Assembly (NCBI GenBank): GCA_963718195.1
Contig: CAVQYQ010000005.1
Span: 744,001 to 808,000 of the forward strand
Origin: MADRE3 sp963718195
GTDB lineage: Bacteria; Desulfobacterota; Desulfobulbia; Desulfobulbales; Desulfocapsaceae
Direction of reading: 5' to 3'
Length of the DNA stretch: 64,000 nt
Shown: one piece after another, positions 1 to 7,502 of the stretch
Numbering within the stretch: the first letter of the stretch is position 1
Layout of the letters: the number at the start of each line of letters is the position of its first letter
Made by a program: the position numbers and the translations under genes
Notes under the pieces: model-generated
What the model was told of the DNA's origin: nothing
Seen by the model: the letters and a program-made list of their open reading frames with translations, nothing else
The model's database searches: none

Positions 1-762
1 GATGTAATGGGGAAGAATGTCAGGACATTGGTTCAGAGAATAATTGAATGCCATCTGATCCCGTCGTGACCATTTCAGCAGTTGACTGAACCACGTTTCC
101 ATTAGTTTTTGAATCTTTGGATTTCCTGATCTTCGGATAATCATGCCACCTGCAATATGGGGAAAAGGATCTTTAAATTTTTGTTCCTCTACATAATACT
201 GATACTGACTTCGTAAAATATCTTCGTCATCTTTCGCTCCTGCAATACAAAGTTCTGTTTCTTCATAGAGCGAACTGTGGAACGGATGTAGCAGCATGCC
301 AAATTGTTCGCCGATAGGCAAAACATGTGAAACAAAAGTGTCGAGATCCCCACGTATTCTGTAGTTGCAATCAACATAGACACTCAAATCATATTCTGAA
401 TCTACCAGGTGATTATTGATTTTATAGTGACGAGAAAGGCGGAAAGGATCAAGATTAAGTCTATTATCGAGTTCTCTGATCTGCCATGTATTGCTTTTCA
501 GATCTGGATTGTCGGTATAGCAGATATAATCCCAGTTCCGTAATTTCTTTGGTATCTCGTTGAGTTGATCGTATCCTCCTGTCACCACCGTATAAAGAAG
601 CTTTTTCTCTTGTTGGTATCGGTTCCTAAGGGCCAATCTGACCAAGGTGGGACGATTAATAAAATAGTTTAAGGTATATGAGCACGTCAGGTACCAGTAT
701 CCCGGTTTCGTTCCATTTCTTTTTATGTTGTTTATTCTCTTTAAATGAGTTGAAAAATTCAT
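1..762 (-). CDS. Glycosyltransferase domain protein, DUF616 (TOD1/MUCI70-like), 3' end missing
   Basis: The minus strand reads open for 254 codons from an ATG at 762 to the left edge, so the C-terminus lies outside the window. The translation carries features I associate with DUF616 (PF04765): an early LLYTVVTGGYD segment, a central YDLSVYVDCNYRIRGD segment that resembles a DxD-type sugar-nucleotide site, an HIAGGMIIRR segment and a late RRDQMAFNY segment. Such proteins are thought to transfer sugars in surface polysaccharide synthesis and are often found in capsule or O-antigen loci. No strong ribosome site precedes the ATG. The assignment rests on motif recall, and the acceptor and sugar cannot be told. 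Confidence 0.75.
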   Translation of the reverse strand, partial: MNFSTHLKRINNIKRNGTKPGYWYLTCSYTLNYFINRPTLVRLALRNRYQQEKKLLYTVVTGGYDQLNEIPKKLRNWDYICYTDNPDLKSNTWQIRELDNRLNLDPFRLSRHYKINNHLVDSEYDLSVYVDCNYRIRGDLDTFVSHVLPIGEQFGMLLHPFHSSLYEETELCIAGAKDDEDILRSQYQYYVEEQKFKDPFPHIAGGMIIRRSGNPKIQKLMETWFSQLLKWSRRDQMAFNYSLNQCPDILPHYI

Positions 763-1004
763 CTGCAATTATCCGGGAGATATTGACATTCTGATCAATC
801 TAACTCATCTTTCAAGATGGTGATCTCTCTTAAAGATGTGGCGAAACGGACAATACTTTTGAAATTTTAATACTAATCCAAGGGATACGTACCGTAAATA
901 AAAACCTGCAATACCGACTTGCCCTCTCATGATTAACAGAATATTCAGGTACAGCACTTACTCCTGCTGAGTTGAGATAATGTTTTTTCGGTTTACCCAA
1001 CGCC

Positions 1005-1349
1005 TCACACCATACCGTATCTCCAGTAAATTATTCCTCCTGATAACAGCACGGAAAAGACCACGCCAGTTACAGCATGTACTCTTGCTGCAAACTTCCA
1101 TATAGCTCCCCCTTCATACCAACCTGCCGATCGCCATATTCCAACTGAGACAATAAAAAGATATATGGTATACAATACCATTAAGAGAACCATGATTTTC
1201 ACATTGAGGAAACCATCTCCTTCCGGCATAAAATGGTTAGGGATATACATAAACAACGACCATACACAACTGCCCGCAAAACCGAATAACCAGAATGCCT
1301 CAAATAGTCTGAAGTTTCCCCGATACAGGTGTTTCATTGCTCTTATCAT
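1005..1349 (-). CDS. Small multi-pass membrane protein, unknown function
   Basis: This 114-residue protein has three or four hydrophobic stretches: about residues 16-35, 50-70 and 85-108, with a tryptophan-rich first segment (EAFWLFGFAGSCVW). The last residues are a short polar tail. It lies upstream of, and on the same strand as, the glycosyltransferase that reaches the left edge. Proteins of this size and pattern occur in polysaccharide clusters, but nothing in the sequence gives a function. The start may be the second methionine at residue 5. It could be a hypothetical inner-membrane protein conserved only in close relatives. Confidence 0.55.
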   Translation of the reverse strand: MIRAMKHLYRGNFRLFEAFWLFGFAGSCVWSLFMYIPNHFMPEGDGFLNVKIMVLLMVLYTIYLFIVSVGIWRSAGWYEGGAIWKFAARVHAVTGVVFSVLLSGGIIYWRYGMV

Positions 1350-1786
1350 CGAATGACCTCCTTTAGTATCAGGAAGCCTAACAGATTACTCTAAAAGGCA
1401 ATTGACATACTGCGCCAAAGTCTTGGCAGTTAACGCCTGTTTAAAGAAGGTCCGTTACTTGAAGAGTGGAGCTATAAGAATAAAATGACCTGACACCATG
1501 GGCTCCTGCTTCAACCGTGAGGCATGACTGGCGCCCAGGTCTTGGGTTTACCCGCTTTAAGTTTGAGCCAGAAGGATTGCTGAACACCTACTACCCTTCC
1601 TCTTGGACACCTTGATTAAGGTGGTAACAAAACAGCAAATCCAGATAGCCAACAGCCTTGATTCATCGAAAACTTGAAAACTCTCTCACAGACAGAGATA
1701 ATAGAAGATGAAATTATGAAATAATATTGATTTATGGTTGGTGAAAATAACTGGAGAATCAAACTCCTTGATCTATGGCGGAACAT
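1350..1786. other. Intergenic stretch without a recognisable gene
   Basis: About 440 bases separate the small membrane protein from the beta-helix gene. The right half is A+T rich and should hold the promoter of the downstream gene. A 61-codon minus-strand frame here overlaps the next gene's start and has no family features, so I do not call it. I see no tRNA, no clear terminator and no transposase remnant. Confidence 0.4.
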
Positions 1787-3391
1787 ATGAAAACAAAACA
1801 CTTTTGTTCATTTAGCATAACGGTATGTCTGCTCATTTTTTGTTCTCCCTCCCATGCTACTGATTTTCATGTTGGCCCTGGTCATCCGTATACAGCCATC
1901 GGTGAGGTGCCATGGGAATCGCTTATTCCCGGTGATAGGGTAAATATTCATTGGCGCGATACACCCTATCGTGAGAAATGGGTTATCGGCCGAAGTGGCA
2001 CTGAGCTTGCCCCGATCGTAGTTACGGGGGTGAAAGGCCCGAATGGGGAATTACCAGTTATAAGTGGTGAAAACGCAACCACCCGGTTTGCGCTCAATTT
2101 CACCAATGAGACTCGTGGACTGATCAAGATTGGTAGTTCGAATGTGCCCCCTGATACAATGCCATCATATATTGTTCTTGAGAATCTCGACCTTCGATCC
2201 GCACGACCCCCGTTTGTTTTCAGCGGTGACGATGGTCAGCAGCACGCCTATAGCAGTAACGCGGCCTCTGTTTATGTGGAAAAGGCACAACACCTAGTCA
2301 TCCGCAACTGTACGCTTCAAGATTCCGGTAATGGCATATTCGTCGGCGCTTTTAATGGGAATACACAGGACATCCTGATTGAGAAAAACAGGATTTTCGA
2401 CAACGGAATAGAAAACAGTTATTACCAGCATAACACCTATACCGCAGGTATTAACGTCACCTATCAATACAACTACATGGGTGCTCTTCGTTCCCAGGCC
2501 GGCGGGAACAACCTCAAAGACCGCTCGGCCGGCCTGGTGGTTCGATATAACTGGATTGAAGATGGCAATCGCCAGTTGGACCTTGTTGACGCTGAAGATT
2601 CGAGTGTTCTGGTAAATCATCCTGCCTACCGGAAAACCTATGTATACGGGAACGTCTTAATAGAAGGTGATGGAGAGGGTAATAGCCAGATGGTTCACTA
2701 CGGCGGAGATAGCGGTAACCTGTCGATTTATCGAAAAGGTACGCTCTATTTTTACAATAATACCCTGATGTCTTACCGGTCCAGCAATACGACAATGCTT
2801 CGGCTCTCCAGTAACGACGAATTTGCAGATGTATTCAATAATATTGTTCATGTATCAGCAGCGGGCAACCGCCTTGCCCTGATCGCCAGCAGCGGGCAAA
2901 TAAAAATTCGCAATAACTGGTTCAAGAAAGGATACAGGCTTTCACATGATTCATTCACGGGCGTATTAACAGATGACAGCAGTACAATTGTAGCGGACGA
3001 TCCATTCTTTGCAGATCTTTCCCTGGACAATTATCATCTTCAGGACCATTCAGCAGCAAAGGATGCGGGGATTGACCTCTCTCCTGACCTCCTGACATCT
3101 CATCCACTCTTCAATCAATATGTTTCTCATACTGACGATGAGGACCGGTATACCGATGCTTCACTCGATATTGGCGCGTTTGAGTATTGGCATATTGCTG
3201 GTGGCGATGTGGATGGCAGCGGAACTGTTGATCTGGCCGATGTTATTCTATCCCTTCAAATTACTTCCGGATTATCTCCGGAACATATTCTCAGCGACGC
3301 CGATATAAGTGGTGATCAAAAAATCGGCATTGAGGAGGCACTTTACGGAATTGCCAAAACCAGAGATGATGTGCTGCCACAGCACTTTTAA
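1787..3391 (+). CDS. Secreted right-handed beta-helix protein with C-terminal dockerin-like module
   Basis: A secreted protein of about 534 residues. I chose the ATG at 1787 over the one at 1775 because GGCGGA sits four bases before it and the signal peptide (MKTKHFCSF... ending SPSHA) then has normal length. Residues about 150-400 carry parallel beta-helix features of the pectate-lyase/NosD type (repeated N-rich turns such as LVIRNCTLQDSGNGIFVG). The stretch near AAKDAGID and SLDIGAFEYW resembles the end of choice-of-anchor Q beta-helix proteins. The last ~55 residues hold two EF-hand-like loops, DVDGSGTVDLAD and DADISGDQKIG, as in type I dockerins. Likely a calcium-binding surface or exported polysaccharide-binding or -cleaving protein; the substrate is unknown. 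Confidence 0.8.
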   Translation: MKTKHFCSFSITVCLLIFCSPSHATDFHVGPGHPYTAIGEVPWESLIPGDRVNIHWRDTPYREKWVIGRSGTELAPIVVTGVKGPNGELPVISGENATTRFALNFTNETRGLIKIGSSNVPPDTMPSYIVLENLDLRSARPPFVFSGDDGQQHAYSSNAASVYVEKAQHLVIRNCTLQDSGNGIFVGAFNGNTQDILIEKNRIFDNGIENSYYQHNTYTAGINVTYQYNYMGALRSQAGGNNLKDRSAGLVVRYNWIEDGNRQLDLVDAEDSSVLVNHPAYRKTYVYGNVLIEGDGEGNSQMVHYGGDSGNLSIYRKGTLYFYNNTLMSYRSSNTTMLRLSSNDEFADVFNNIVHVSAAGNRLALIASSGQIKIRNNWFKKGYRLSHDSFTGVLTDDSSTIVADDPFFADLSLDNYHLQDHSAAKDAGIDLSPDLLTSHPLFNQYVSHTDDEDRYTDASLDIGAFEYWHIAGGDVDGSGTVDLADVILSLQITSGLSPEHILSDADISGDQKIGIEEALYGIAKTRDDVLPQHF

Positions 3392-3609
3392 TCCCTATAT
3401 ACAGCTGAGATCGATCCACCTGTGTTCACCACCTCAGGTCCACGTGTCGTTAATACCATTTACGACGGTCAGACTTTTCCTCCAGTCATTTGAGTTTCAT
3501 AAGATATAACGTGCCCGGTTATAACTTGCCCTTGCTGGATAGCTAATAAGCCATTACAGTGTATATGCTTCATGACACTTACAGATTACTATCAATGCAG
3601 GAGGTCCCC

Positions 3610-4098
3610 ATGGACATGTTCGAGTTTTCGATCCAGATGGAAAAAGACGCAGAAGCGCTCTATCGGAAAATGGCTGAAGCTGCGCCCGTTGAAGGCATTA
3701 AAAAGGTATTGCTGATGCTTGCTGAAGATGAAGTTCGCCACCGTATTGCCATCGAGAATCTACAGAAGAAAGTCAAGGTTGAACCTGACGAAGGCGTTGC
3801 TCTTGAAATTAAAACTGTTTTCGACGAGATGAAACAGGATAAAGATTTCATGGACATTAGCGTCAGCGCCGTTGAGGATTATCAGAAGGCTGTTGACATA
3901 GAAAAACGGGGAATGGAATTTTATAAAGAAAAATTTGCCGATGCTGATGACCCTGAAAGCAAGAAACTTTTCGAAGTATTGATGAGACAGGAGACCTACC
4001 ACTACAAAACAGCAGAAAATCTCCTTGAGTTTGTTCGAAACCCTGAATGGTGGGTGGAAAATGCAGAATTCAACCCCCAGGATAGCGGCGCCTATTAA
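3610..4098 (+). CDS. Ferritin-like (rubrerythrin-domain) diiron protein
   Basis: A 162-residue four-helix protein. The start at 3610 follows an AGGAGGT ribosome site five bases upstream; an in-frame ATG 51 bases earlier lacks one. The diiron ligand pattern of the rubrerythrin/ferritin-like superfamily is visible: acidic residues in helix 1 (MEKDAEALY), ExxH at E41-H44 in helix 2, acidic residues in helix 3 (IEKRGMEFY) and ExxH at E128-H131 in helix 4. No C-terminal rubredoxin domain (CxxC pairs) is present, so it is the short erythrin-type form. Family members reduce peroxide or handle iron in anaerobes. It stands alone, ending in the hairpin at 4127-4165. Confidence 0.85.
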   Translation: MDMFEFSIQMEKDAEALYRKMAEAAPVEGIKKVLLMLAEDEVRHRIAIENLQKKVKVEPDEGVALEIKTVFDEMKQDKDFMDISVSAVEDYQKAVDIEKRGMEFYKEKFADADDPESKKLFEVLMRQETYHYKTAENLLEFVRNPEWWVENAEFNPQDSGAY

Positions 4099-4126
4099 AA
4101 GTTGAGACCATACACCGATGTTTGCA

Positions 4127-4165
4127 GAGCATCACCTGGAGTTATTCAACCTGCAGGTGATGCTC
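4127..4165 (+). terminator. Perfect 12-bp hairpin after the ferritin-like gene
   Basis: GAGCATCACCTG (4127-4138) pairs with CAGGTGATGCTC (4154-4165) around a 15-base loop, 29 bases after the stop codon. There is no T-run, so it may be an RNA-stabilising or weak terminator structure rather than a classical intrinsic terminator. The rest of 4166-4483 is A+T rich and shows no gene; it should contain the promoter of the next gene. Confidence 0.5.
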
Positions 4166-4483
4166 CCTGCCCATTGCGGATATCAGCAACGTTCATTTTT
4201 ACCTCTCAAGATTTTATACTTTTATTTCATCGCTTCATGGACATGAGTTGATGACAGATAAGATACCGGTATAAAAATCAGGCAAAGCGTACCCCTCTGT
4301 CTTTCTGCTTTCCATATTCATTTCTGATTTGACTTTTTGAGTCGCCAATTAATATCATTGTTATAAATATTTTATCAGACACCTGTCTTCGCAGCATGAA
4401 GATGGCCATACTTTTTTAACCTCCCGAGGGTAATAGCAATTCAACAAACGATTCAGTTTCTGAAGAAGGGTTTTAGTTTTTTA

Positions 4484-5668
4484 GTGCCTGGCGGACTTAT
4501 TCTGTTTGCAGCGCTTATTGTGCTGCAGAAAGGCTATTTAGATACCTGGTTGCCGCAGACCGCAGACCTGCTCCCTTATGCTGTCCTTGTCGTCGGTTTT
4601 CTACTCGGTTTGAGATTTCATCGCAGCCGTGCAGCTTTTGCTGTTCTTCTTCTTGTATTAAACGACCGACTCATACATTATATGGGCCCGGGAGGTGTCA
4701 TAGACATACAGTATGACAGTATAATTCTCCACTCAGCTGCGCTTCTTCTGCCGATAAACTTCGTCCTTCTGTATCTTGTCAGAGATCGCAAGATTCTGAG
4801 TCTCTCTGGTTTGCTGCGATTTTGTTTTATCATCGTGCAGCCTGTTGTTGTCTATATTGTCCTGTTAAAAAATCCAGGAATTTTCAATTATCTGCAGCAC
4901 CGAATAATCCCTTATCCATTTCTTGATGCTTCAGTCGTCCCTCAAGCTGTGGTATTGATTTACGGAAGTACGGTCATGTTCTTTCTGGCATTATCCCTGT
5001 TGCACAATAAAGCATTGCTGAGAGGCCTTTTCTGGGCTCTCCTGGCGAGCGCAGTCGCATTCTATGAAATGTACAGTGGGGCAGGATTCACCATCTATTT
5101 CAGTATCGCCGGAACCATCATTATTTTTTCAATTCTGGAGACGGTCTACGCCATGGCCTATCATGATGAACTAACCCGTCTCCCCGCAAGGCGCTCTTTA
5201 AATACGACGATCCAGAGCCTTGGGAAAAGCTATACCATTGCCATGCTCGATATCGATTTTTTCAAAAAATTCAATGATCGATATGGACATGATGTGGGTG
5301 ATCAGGTGTTATGCATGGTCGCTTCTCACATCAACAGGGTTGGCGGAGGCGGAAAACCGTTTCGATACGGCGGTGAAGAGTTCGCTATCGTTTTTCCGAG
5401 TAAATCCAAAAAAGAGGTGCATCCCATTCTCGAGAGCCTGCGGGAATCGATTGCCAGTGCTCAATTCAAGGTACGAGGAAAAAAAAGACCGAGAAGGGCC
5501 CCAAAGAAAAAAACAAAAACGAAAAATTCTAAAGCCGTGTCAGTCACTGTCAGTATTGGTGCCGCCGAAGCGGATCGACGCCTCAACACACCAAAGGAGG
5601 TAATGAAAGCAGCTGACAAGGCACTCTACCGAGCCAAGAGAAAGGGTCGTAATTGCACGGTATCCTGA
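4484..5668 (+). CDS. Membrane-anchored diguanylate cyclase (GGDEF domain)
   Basis: The first ~215 residues form about six hydrophobic helices, a sensor-type membrane region without a recognised family. Residues ~220-394 are a GGDEF domain that makes c-di-GMP from two GTP: YHDELTRLPARRSL, then MLDIDFFKKFNDRYGHDVGDQ, then the active-site loop YGGEEF, and a final KAADKALYRAKRKGRN. The site is GGEEF, a functional variant. I see no RxxD inhibitory site at the usual place before it. A strongly basic stretch (GKKRPRRAPKKKTKTK) is inserted late in the domain, which is unusual. The start is uncertain: GTG at 4484 has only a weak AGAAGGG upstream, and the frame is closed by a stop at 4427. Confidence 0.85.
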   Translation: MPGGLILFAALIVLQKGYLDTWLPQTADLLPYAVLVVGFLLGLRFHRSRAAFAVLLLVLNDRLIHYMGPGGVIDIQYDSIILHSAALLLPINFVLLYLVRDRKILSLSGLLRFCFIIVQPVVVYIVLLKNPGIFNYLQHRIIPYPFLDASVVPQAVVLIYGSTVMFFLALSLLHNKALLRGLFWALLASAVAFYEMYSGAGFTIYFSIAGTIIIFSILETVYAMAYHDELTRLPARRSLNTTIQSLGKSYTIAMLDIDFFKKFNDRYGHDVGDQVLCMVASHINRVGGGGKPFRYGGEEFAIVFPSKSKKEVHPILESLRESIASAQFKVRGKKRPRRAPKKKTKTKNSKAVSVTVSIGAAEADRRLNTPKEVMKAADKALYRAKRKGRNCTVS

Positions 5669-5694
5669 CCCGCCCATCTGTAAACTTCTACTTT

Positions 5695-5877
5695 CTATTC
5701 ACCTTCGTCTGCTTTCCGCCAGTAGGGCCTGAGTAGAAGTGACAGCAGTCCGAAAACAACAAACGGATACAAACAGATCTCATATCCAAAAGCAAACAGG
5801 CCAATAGCTGAGAGCAGAGTCAGTAAGACAACCATCAGGATGCAGGAATTGTAAAAGTAGCGCGTATACTTAGTCAT
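5695..5877 (-). CDS. Small membrane protein, unknown function
   Basis: From the ATG at 5877 this is a 60-residue protein with two hydrophobic helices (NSCILMVVLLTLLSAIGLFAFG and YPFVVFGLLSLLL) and a charged tail ending in KADEGE. An earlier in-frame start at 5955 would add 26 polar residues that look non-native. AAGAGAAAC lies before the chosen ATG. It sits directly downstream of murI on the same strand with a ~100-base gap. Function unknown; it could be an assembly partner or a conserved hypothetical of close relatives. Confidence 0.5.
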   Translation of the reverse strand: MTKYTRYFYNSCILMVVLLTLLSAIGLFAFGYEICLYPFVVFGLLSLLLRPYWRKADEGE

Positions 5878-5979
5878 TGTTTCTCTTGTTATCGGGTTAA
5901 TTGAGCGAGAAGAATTTTTCCGTAACCTTACTCGCTGGTGGTACTCTAAGTTCACTCATGAAGCTGCTGGCCGTCATCA

Positions 5980-6804
5980 TTACAGACGAATCGTTTTTGC
6001 CGTTACCTTTTGTCCCATGAAAAGGGCCGATTTTTCTTCAAATGTTTTTGCAGACTCGGTTGTTAGGAAAACGACCGTTCCATTTCTGGAAATACGCTTG
6101 TCAATTTCTCTATGCCGTTTCAGGTAGTCAATGAGTTTTTCCGATACAATGTGACCCTGTTCCAATATGGCTATATCATTGGGAATATATTTTCTAATCA
6201 AACTCAACAATAGTGGATAATGCGTACATCCTAAAATAAGGGTATCCAGTTTTTCATCTTTTTGAAGAATGTTGTAAATGTGTCGCTTTACAAAAAATTC
6301 TGCACCGTCTGAGTTGATCTCATTGTTTTCCACAATGGGTACCCACATTGGACACGCTTCCTGGACTGTTGACACAACCTTTCCCCCCGACCATTTCTGG
6401 AGCTCTATCGGGTAGGAATCCGAAACAACGGTTCCGATGGTTCCTAGAACTCCGACATGTCCATTTACCGTAATTTGAGCGACTTTCTGCACACACGGGC
6501 GAATAACACCAAGTACCCGTCGATCGGGTGCAAGTGTTGGCAAATCCAGTTGCTGTATGTTTTTTAACGCCTTTGCCGAAGCAGTGTTACAGGCGATAAT
6601 GACAAGAGGACACTGTTGACTGAAAAGATACCTTACTGCTTGCAGGGAATATTCATAAACCACACCAAACGAACGGGTACCGTAAGGTGTTCTCGCATTA
6701 TCACCTAAATATAAAAAGTCATATTCCGGCAGGGTCTTAACCAGCTCTTTTAAGACTGTTAACCCACCATAGCCCGAATCAAAGACGCCTATTGGAGCAT
6801 TCAT
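5980..6804 (-). CDS. murI: Glutamate racemase
   Basis: A 274-residue cytoplasmic enzyme that interconverts L- and D-glutamate, supplying D-glutamate for peptidoglycan. The family signatures are complete: GVFDSGYGGLTVLKEL with the catalytic Asp region near the N-terminus, ACNTAS with the first catalytic cysteine at C72, and LGCTHYP with the second at C193. The length matches the family. No strong ribosome site precedes the ATG. The gene is followed by a small membrane-protein gene on the same strand and preceded by a long noncoding stretch, so it probably has its own promoter. Confidence 0.95.
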   Translation of the reverse strand: MNAPIGVFDSGYGGLTVLKELVKTLPEYDFLYLGDNARTPYGTRSFGVVYEYSLQAVRYLFSQQCPLVIIACNTASAKALKNIQQLDLPTLAPDRRVLGVIRPCVQKVAQITVNGHVGVLGTIGTVVSDSYPIELQKWSGGKVVSTVQEACPMWVPIVENNEINSDGAEFFVKRHIYNILQKDEKLDTLILGCTHYPLLLSLIRKYIPNDIAILEQGHIVSEKLIDYLKRHREIDKRISRNGTVVFLTTESAKTFEEKSALFMGQKVTAKTIRL

Positions 6805-7277
6805 TGTAGCTTTAAAATTTGAGACATAGTTGCGTAATACACAGGGTCAAAATAGTTCAAATTAACATTTTGGTAGGCATCCAGTTGTCATTGACGCTCC
6901 CAATCCAGATGACGTACCTATTATGTAACATTGGAAATCAATATCGCCATAAAATTTTACTGCTAGGCTACACGACTTCTTAAACACTTCTTCACAAGGT
7001 TCAGCGATTTCTGGTGCTACGGGTCTGCAATATCTGTTATTATGATAGAATTTCCACCATGGGGAAACCTACAATTCACTCGATTTGGACGGTTTAATCT
7101 ATCTTTTTTCTGCCTGAAAATCTGGAAGCTGAGAGACGGTTGTTATCAAAGTGTTTCAAATATCAGTTATGTTCTGGTAAATTATCAGGATAAAGCTGTT
7201 ATATCTGAAGATAAAACTGATCCGTAAAACCTTACGTCACAAAAAAGAAAACAAAATATAGTTGGAAAATAAAGTCC
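6805..7277. other. Long noncoding region between divergent genes
   Basis: About 470 A+T-rich bases between murI (minus) and the PAS-GGDEF-EAL gene (plus). It should hold both promoters. A 61-codon plus-strand frame at 7042-7227 has no ribosome site and no family likeness, so I do not call it. I see no clear hairpin, riboswitch or tRNA. Confidence 0.4.
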
Positions 7278-7502
7278 ATGGCAGATCAGCAGAGCGATAT
7301 TGAAGAGAAAATAGAGAAACATAGACTTGATATACTCTATAGAAGGTCAAAAACTGCCTCGCTTACCCTTCTTGTAATCAGTGCAATCTATATTTCGGTA
7401 CTTCTAAAGAAATTCGAATGGAACGCACCTTCTGGCGTGGTATGGCGTTCTCGTCATTGTCGTTCTCATGCGAATACTGTTTGCCCGGTTGTACTTTCTT
7501 GA
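7278..7502 (+). pseudogene. N-terminal part of a membrane PAS-GGDEF-EAL protein, separated by a +1 frame break
   Basis: This frame encodes a charged N-terminus (ADQQSDIEEKIEKH) and the first membrane helix (TASLTLLVISAIYISVLL), then runs FEWNAPSGVV and loses sense. The frame of the downstream ORF takes over at WYGVLVIVVLMRILFARLYFL, which is the natural continuation of a multi-helix sensor domain. Its own frame is closed by a stop at 7405-7407, so the break lies between about 7408 and 7440. Dropping one C in CACCTTC (7426-7432) would join the halves as WNALLAWYGVL. The start ATG at 7278 has a weak upstream site. Together with the next feature this would be one protein of about 764 residues. 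A sequencing error is possible. Confidence 0.65.

Noticed and set aside
1616..1801. 61-codon minus-strand frame
   Set aside because: It overlaps the start of the beta-helix gene on the other strand and shows no family features.
7042..7227. 61-codon plus-strand frame before the PAS-GGDEF-EAL gene
   Set aside because: No ribosome site, composition unlike the nearby genes, and no recognisable family; it sits in the expected promoter region.
7405..7440. Programmed +1 frameshift in the PAS-GGDEF-EAL gene
   Set aside because: There is no rare-codon or stop-codon slip motif at the junction, so indel or sequencing error is simpler.
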